NCBI GenBank assembly: GCA_050084515.1
Contig: CM114273.1
Location: forward strand, 6,696,001-6,760,000
Length of the DNA: 64,000 bases
Direction: 5' to 3'
Source: Blasia pusilla
Lineage: Eukaryota > Marchantiophyta > Marchantiopsida > Blasiales
In this document: one piece after another, positions 59,318 through 64,000 of the stretch
Numbering within the stretch: the stretch's first letter is position 1
Layout: each line of letters opens with the position of its first letter
The notes under the pieces: generated by a model
Told to the model about the DNA's origin: nothing
Seen by the model: the letters and a program-made list of their open reading frames with translations, nothing else
Databases searched by the model: none
Made by a program: the position numbers and the translations under genes

Positions 59318-61100
59318 ACGGAGTCTGTTCGGGACTTTGAGAGGCGAGGTGGTGAACCCGAGAGTAGCTCTAGAGGTTTTACGCGGAGTGGCGCGAGGTT
59401 TCGAGGGTCTCCACGTGAGGGACCACCTCGACCTCCTTCTGTGTCATCGTCAGACGAGGGGGAGGGTGTAGAGGAGTTTGTGAGCATATCGCCACACATT
59501 GTGAGTGGTCCTACCGGTTGGGCGTCTGAGATGGACGACGGGGTAGAGGACGCGAGGTTTTCAGTGCGAGAGGGCACGATTGAGTTCTGGCCCGGGCCGG
59601 GAGGCCAGAACGGTATGTTCAAAGATCTGACATGGAACGGTATGTTCCAAAGCATTTAGAGGGGGCGCCCATGGGCGATTACCATGAGTTCTCTCGAGAG
59701 ATATGCATGTGAGATCGAGGCGTGGAGGCTCTACTATGACCCACATTATGTGTCATGGACGGCCGTTCCCAGATGAGGAGGAGGAGTCGGGAGAGGCTCG
59801 CCTCTTCCACTAGTGACGTTTTAGGAGGGATCACTCGACGGGAGCGATTGCACCGTCTAGTCGGGTTCGTCCCGGTTCAACCCTCGTGGTTGAGTTCTTT
59901 CTTTGAGTTGAGGGCGAGCTACGGGGTACGGACGGAGAAGATTGCGGAGCATCCACGACTTCTAGAGGCGCTCGGGTGAGAGTTTGCGTGAGGCTTACAC
60001 TCGCTGCGCCGGTTGATCAACGTCACTCAGGGGGTGACAGAGGCTCAGGCTATCCAGTCATGGTATGCGATGTTGGACCGGACCCTGCGGACATGGGTGC
60101 GGGAGGGGTGCTTCTTATGAACACCTCCCCTACGTTGAGAGATGTTTTTAGGACCGCCGAGAACATTGAGTGCAACATGGCGGAGGAGAGCGTAGCCACC
60201 ATGGGTTCTGGCGAGCGATCCACGATTATCGCACCACCTGCGGCAAAGAACGTGGACTCGAGATAGGTCGATTTGTGGCACCACGAGCTCGGGGAGGATA
60301 CCGAGAGGCCGTGCCACGAGACTGCGCTTCATATGCGGCTCAAAGCAGCGGCCGCCTACTATTACTTGTTGGTCATGTGGTGGAGCCCATCATTAGCCGA
60401 TTGCACTCGCCGGGGTCATGGACGTGTGCCTCAAAGATGGAGGAGAGATGGTGCTTTGCACCAGGAGGTTATCGGTGTGACTATTGTCGAGGTATGGTCA
60501 TACACGCGCCAGGTGTTTTAGTTTACATCTGAGTTACGCCTGGACCGAGGGGCGAGAGGGCACCAGAGCGAGTAGCCGGTCCGGGTGGGCCTAGAGATCG
60601 TGCTCGGTGGTCCGTTGGGGACGAGGAGCTGGAGTTGCCCGACAGGGTGGTGGAGTTGCCCGTGGAGGAGGTAGAGTACCACCACCTAGACGCGCCGAGG
60701 AAGATGCCGGACGTGAGGCTGGGATGGCTGCTCAGATACAATAGCTACAGGAGCAGATTGCCGCTATGGCATTGAGGTTACCCGATGCCGGATCCGTGGC
60801 ATCGACATCATATGGAGCAGCCAGAGATCTGGAGGATCCTGGATGGATGTCGGGTTGCCACGGATGGAGGCCGCCATGGTTGTGACGCGTGGGAGCGACC
60901 GCAGAGTTGGATCCACAGCAAGGGGAAGCCAGTAGACAGACTAGGCTTCCTCAATCTTTCACGTTGTCCGAAGCGATGAGGACCCCATCGATGGGTCCTC
61001 ATCAAAGTTCCTGGAGAGTTGGTAATGTTGTTGGTGTGCAAGCACGGAGGGCGATGGGAGAAGCGAGTGCGACGACTCCTATTGTTGATGCTCAGGAGGG
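59318..61100 (+). pseudogene. Gag polyprotein, broken (gypsy copy 3)
   Basis: The start that is ATG in copy 1 (5109) reads ACG here (59318-59320). The gag core absent from copy 1 is present at about 59960-60160 (GGVLLMNTSPTLRDVF). The first zinc knuckle reads CWSCGGAHH at about 60365, then a stop. The C-terminal LDPQQGEAS and LPQSFTLSEAMRTPS follow in the frame from 60889. Several short deletions shift the frame. Confidence 0.82.
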
Positions 61101-61299
61101 GCATGTGTCGAGCACGTTGTTGGGGGCGGCCACCGTTGTGTACCGCACTCCTTTATTTTCTGCTTCCGATGTTGTGACGTTGGGAGGTACGCCCGCCGAG
61201 GCTTTTCGGCTGGCCGCTTCACTATGTGAGCGAGTTGGAGTTCTGCATCACGTTGAGGTGATTGCAGAGGAGGTGATGGACTGCCCTTGAGCGGATGCT

Positions 61300-61699
61300 C
61301 GGGCCGCCCACGTCGATTCATGGCGGTGTCGGTTGCTAGGATGGCGGAGATGCCCACTAGACCCGCGATAGAGCGTGCCATGGCTTCTCCTGGTGTTGTG
61401 TTGTTGGATAACCGAGGAGAGGTCTTCGGTTGGTGAGTCCCGGAGGTAGAGCTTTTAGTCGCAGCGTCTTGTTGATTCAGAGCGCAACCCTTGATGTTGG
61501 GGAAAGCGTCATTGAGGATTGGGCTTGCGAGAGCCGATGTGGAGTGTTGTCCATTTCGGATCTGACATCCTTGGGTGGAGCGAGTACCACACAATATATC
61601 ACCCGCAGAGGTCGTGGTGAGGATTCGCCGGGACATCCTACTGAGATGAGTCCGTAGTGCGCGCCAAGCGATAGTGAGTGATCTTGAGTCCACGACGTC
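61300..61699 (+). pseudogene. Aspartic protease N-terminal part, frameshifted (gypsy copy 3)
   Basis: The DSGA motif of copy 1 is reduced here by a one-base loss (TTGATTCAGAGCG at about 61469-61481). The rest aligns with 7000-7340. Confidence 0.75.
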
Positions 61700-62302
61700 T
61701 TGGTTGGTGGAGCGATGTTATACCCGATGGGGTTTTCCCTGGATTCTCGGGAGGAGTCAGCGTCCTCTGAGACCAGCATGGCGGTCGGTGATGGGCGCCT
61801 TAGCTCATTACCTGCTCGATTCAGTGCGATGATCGAGCAACGGCCAGGAGAGATGGCGACCTTAGCAGCATTTAGCAGTGCCATCACTTGGCCTAGTGAT
61901 TTGATTGAGGGACATGTCCATGCAGAGGATACTCCCATTCCTGACATTTCTATGGAGAGGAGTCTTATGGTAGCTGCATCATTCCGTGGAGGAGAGGTGC
62001 CGCTGTGGGGCTCGACTCAGGAGCTTCAACGATTGGCAAATGCGCACGTGCAGACCGCGTGGAGCGAGGTGTTTGCACCAGAGCGTGACGGGTCTGAGGA
62101 ACCCGAGGTAGCGGGGAGTGCTACGATAACACCCTTGGATACTACACCCATTGTGTGGTGTACCCCGGAGGAGGGTATTCGAGTGTTAGATCTCTTTGGA
62201 GGGATTAGCACCGGGTTAGCTTCTATTTTGCAGGCAGGAGTGCGAGTACAGCAGTACTTGTATGTGGAGAGTGATGATGTTGCGAGGCGCGTCTCACTAT
62301 GA
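61700..62302 (+). CDS. Open protease-to-methyltransferase junction (gypsy copy 3)
   Basis: One frame of 200 residues runs from the protease C-terminus (MVGGAMLYPMGF), through the family linker (WPSDLIEGHVHAEDTPIPD, then GEVPLWGSTQEL and VFAPERDGSEEPEVAG), into motif I of the methyltransferase (IRVLDLFGGISTGLASILQA at 62177-62236) and on to YLYVESDDVARRVSL. It stops at TGA (62300-62302), where copy 1 has CGA. This is the direct evidence that the methyltransferase is translated as part of pol. Confidence 0.88.
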   Translation: MVGGAMLYPMGFSLDSREESASSETSMAVGDGRLSSLPARFSAMIEQRPGEMATLAAFSSAITWPSDLIEGHVHAEDTPIPDISMERSLMVAASFRGGEVPLWGSTQELQRLANAHVQTAWSEVFAPERDGSEEPEVAGSATITPLDTTPIVWCTPEEGIRVLDLFGGISTGLASILQAGVRVQQYLYVESDDVARRVSL

Positions 62303-63106
62303 CATGTGGCGCAATTACGCCTACGTTTTCCCGACTTATTGTCTGCGTCCGTAGTACAGGGGTACCAGAGTTCCCTACCGAGGGATATTTTGTTGTTGGG
62401 GGCGTAGGACTTAGAGCGGGTAGGGACCATTGATTTGGTCATTGCCGGTTGGCCATGTCAGGGCCAATCGAGTCTTTGGACGAGGCGGTGGGTTGGTGAC
62501 ACTCGGTCCAGGTTGTTTTGGGAGATGTTGAGGGTCTTCGGCGATTCTTGCAGAGCACCGATCTCGTTCTCCGCCTACATTTTGGAGAATGTGCCGATCT
62601 TAGAGACTCAGTCACGGGTCGTGACGAGTGCTCATCAGTGCGTGCTGGATCGCCCAAAGCAGTGTTCTTGGATGCGGCGAGTGTAGGTTCTAGAGCCCAT
62701 CGCCCGCGTCTATGGTGGACCAACTTGGTGCCCCATACGGTGTTATGGAGGGCGTATCAGAGTGGAGCGCCCCTCCCCTTTGTTAGTGGATTCCATTCGG
62801 ATCCGGTCGCCGATCACACGCAATGAGGCACGATGATTGACCATCGCCGATCGTGGTCAGTCAGTAGGTAGGCGGGAGCGGGCGCCTTGCCCACGTTGTG
62901 AGTTTTCCGCTTCCTATGCATACAAGGAGGCCGGTCCTGGCTTGGTTTGGGATGACCAGGTTCAGCGGTTGGTGGAGCCCAACGCCGCGAGAGAGAGCGA
63001 GTGATGGGATTTCCAGAGTGACCGGCAGTACCATCGATGTCAAAGGCATCACAACGCCATGTCTTGGGTCAGCGATGGACTGAATCGCTTGACATGGATC
63101 CTCGGC
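62183..63106 (+). pseudogene. DNMT3-like cytosine-5 DNA methyltransferase domain (gypsy copy 3)
   Basis: Motif I is at 62183; motif IV IDLVIAGWPCQGQSS keeps the catalytic Cys (62456-62458); motif VI ILENVPIL (GAG AAT GTG at 62585-62593); motif VIII SVGSRAHRPRLWWTNLVP at about 62680-62730; motif IX GFP near 63007; motif X MD..LTWIL ends at about 63106. The target-recognition part between VIII and IX is short (about 80-90 residues), as in DNMT3. Stops at TGA 62300 and TAG 62405-62407 and several small deletions disable it. Confidence 0.88.
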
Positions 63107-63539
63107 TTGGGAGGTGAGCGGCGTCGTATGAGATCGCGCGGATCACGGCCGGTTGCGTTGCAGTGAGCCCCATGCCTACCGAGACGGTGGAGGAGGTGTG
63201 GTCAGGGGGCGAGACCGAGGAGATCTACGCACAGGGGAGATCGAGAGAGACACCCTTGGACTTCTTGGGATGTTTTGAAGGTACGCAAGGAGATGATAGC
63301 CACAAAGATCGGCGTGGTTTCGGAACCTTTCGCACGTGGAGGAGATCGAGTTTGCGTTGGTCGCAGGAGAGCGGCCGAGTGTTGTTGTTCGAGACGGGTT
63401 GCACCATAGCAACCACCGATAACGCGCCGGAGAGTCCTACCATAGTCACGATGGAGACTTGGGAGCGGATATGGGCCCTAAGTTTGAGGAGGAGAGCGGC
63501 GCCAAATACATCAGTTCCTCGGGAGTTATAGGAGTTGCT

Positions 63540-64000
63540 GCGTTTAGCATGGAGGATTTGGGTACGCCAAGGGACCGGGATCCGCATTGATTTGTCGAGT
63601 GATATGCCGATCTTCCGACGGCCCTACAGTCTGATGATATGGAGAGGGCTCGATTTGAGTAGGAGCCAAGACTTGGTCGGAGCAGGACTAGTGGAGATGT
63701 CGCATGGGGAGTATGCACCGCCCCTTTGTCATGCCCGCCAAGAAGGATGTGCATGGCAGCTGGACGGATAGGCGATGTGTGGGGATTACCGACCTATCAA
63801 TCGGCGATTTAAGTCCGATAGGTATGCCATGCCCACCCCGAGGAGATCTTTGATGCGATTGGTCACGCAAAGGTCTTGATTCATTGATTTCGAGTTGGAT
63901 ACCATCACCGCCTATCTGATTGGAGGACATGCAGAAGACGGCATTTTGGGGCATCGATCCTCACGGGAAGGATTGTTTGTACCAGTGGTGGTTCTTACCA
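63540..64000 (+). pseudogene. Reverse transcriptase N-terminal part, cut by window edge (gypsy copy 3)
   Basis: Pieces in changing frames: AGLVEMSHGEYA, then MCGDYRPIN at about 63775-63801, SDRYAMPTPEEIFDAIGH, and GIDPHGKDCLYQW up to the edge. RT catalytic YIDD would lie beyond 64000. Same linker between methyltransferase and RT as in copies 1 and 2 (63107-63540). Confidence 0.85.

Larger units (their letters stand above)
57220..64000 (+). mobile_element. Ty3/gypsy retrotransposon, copy 3, runs off the window
   Basis: Same family and orientation as copies 1 and 2: LTR, leader, gag, protease, methyltransferase and the start of RT are present up to the window edge. It keeps more CpG sites than copies 1 and 2 and the best methyltransferase junction, but has an unusual number of 1-5 bp deletions, roughly one every 20-40 bases in places. 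Confidence 0.92.

Overview
This is a window of plant nuclear DNA. The evidence is genes with GT-AG introns and plastid targeting (a bifunctional RibBA and a Tat-type thylakoid lumen protein), an intronless plant-specific GIL1/DUF641-type gene, a CACTA transposon, Ty1/copia and Ty3/gypsy debris, a LINE, and very long CT/GA microsatellites. A DNMT3-type methyltransferase and a PHD finger inside Ty3/gypsy elements hint at a non-flowering plant, but the species cannot be fixed from the sequence.

Layout. 1-3054: unassigned. 3055-12294: copy 1 of a Ty3/gypsy element. 12807-13904: a long-TIR foldback element. 16214-16920: a copia gag scrap with a diverged LTR beside it. 17953-26166: an 8.2-kb CACTA transposon with TAT target duplication. 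It holds a ~350-bp tandem array, two giant CT/GA tracts, and fragments of an Ariadne E3 ligase gene, a coiled-coil gene and a RelA/SpoT-homologue (RSH) gene. 26207-33645: gypsy copy 2, internally rearranged. 34280-35430: copia pol debris. 37811-39598 (-): GIL1-like gene. About 42110-47570: decayed LINE. 48837-50103 (+): two-exon lumenal protein gene. 51872-55863 (-): seven-exon RibBA gene. 56639-57219: retroelement fragment cut by the LTR of gypsy copy 3, which runs from 57220 off the right edge.

The outstanding item is the gypsy family. Combining the three copies, its order is LTR - long leader - gag with zinc knuckles - aspartic protease - DNMT3-like cytosine-5 methyltransferase - reverse transcriptase - RNase H - integrase - PHD finger - LTR. 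The methyltransferase has motifs I, IV (PCQ), VI (ENV), VIII, IX and X in canonical, non-DRM order, and in copy 3 one open frame joins the end of the protease to motif I. A selfish element thus encodes a DNA-methylation writer inside pol and a chromatin reader at the integrase C-terminus. All three copies here are broken by stops and frameshifts; several stops look like C-to-T changes, as expected if the elements were themselves methylated.

The host genes that appear intact are the GIL1-like gene, the lumenal gene and RibBA, all in the more GC-rich islands at 37.8-40.7 kb and 48.6-56.4 kb. The lumenal gene and RibBA converge on a 1.8-kb intergenic stretch with two perfect hairpins.
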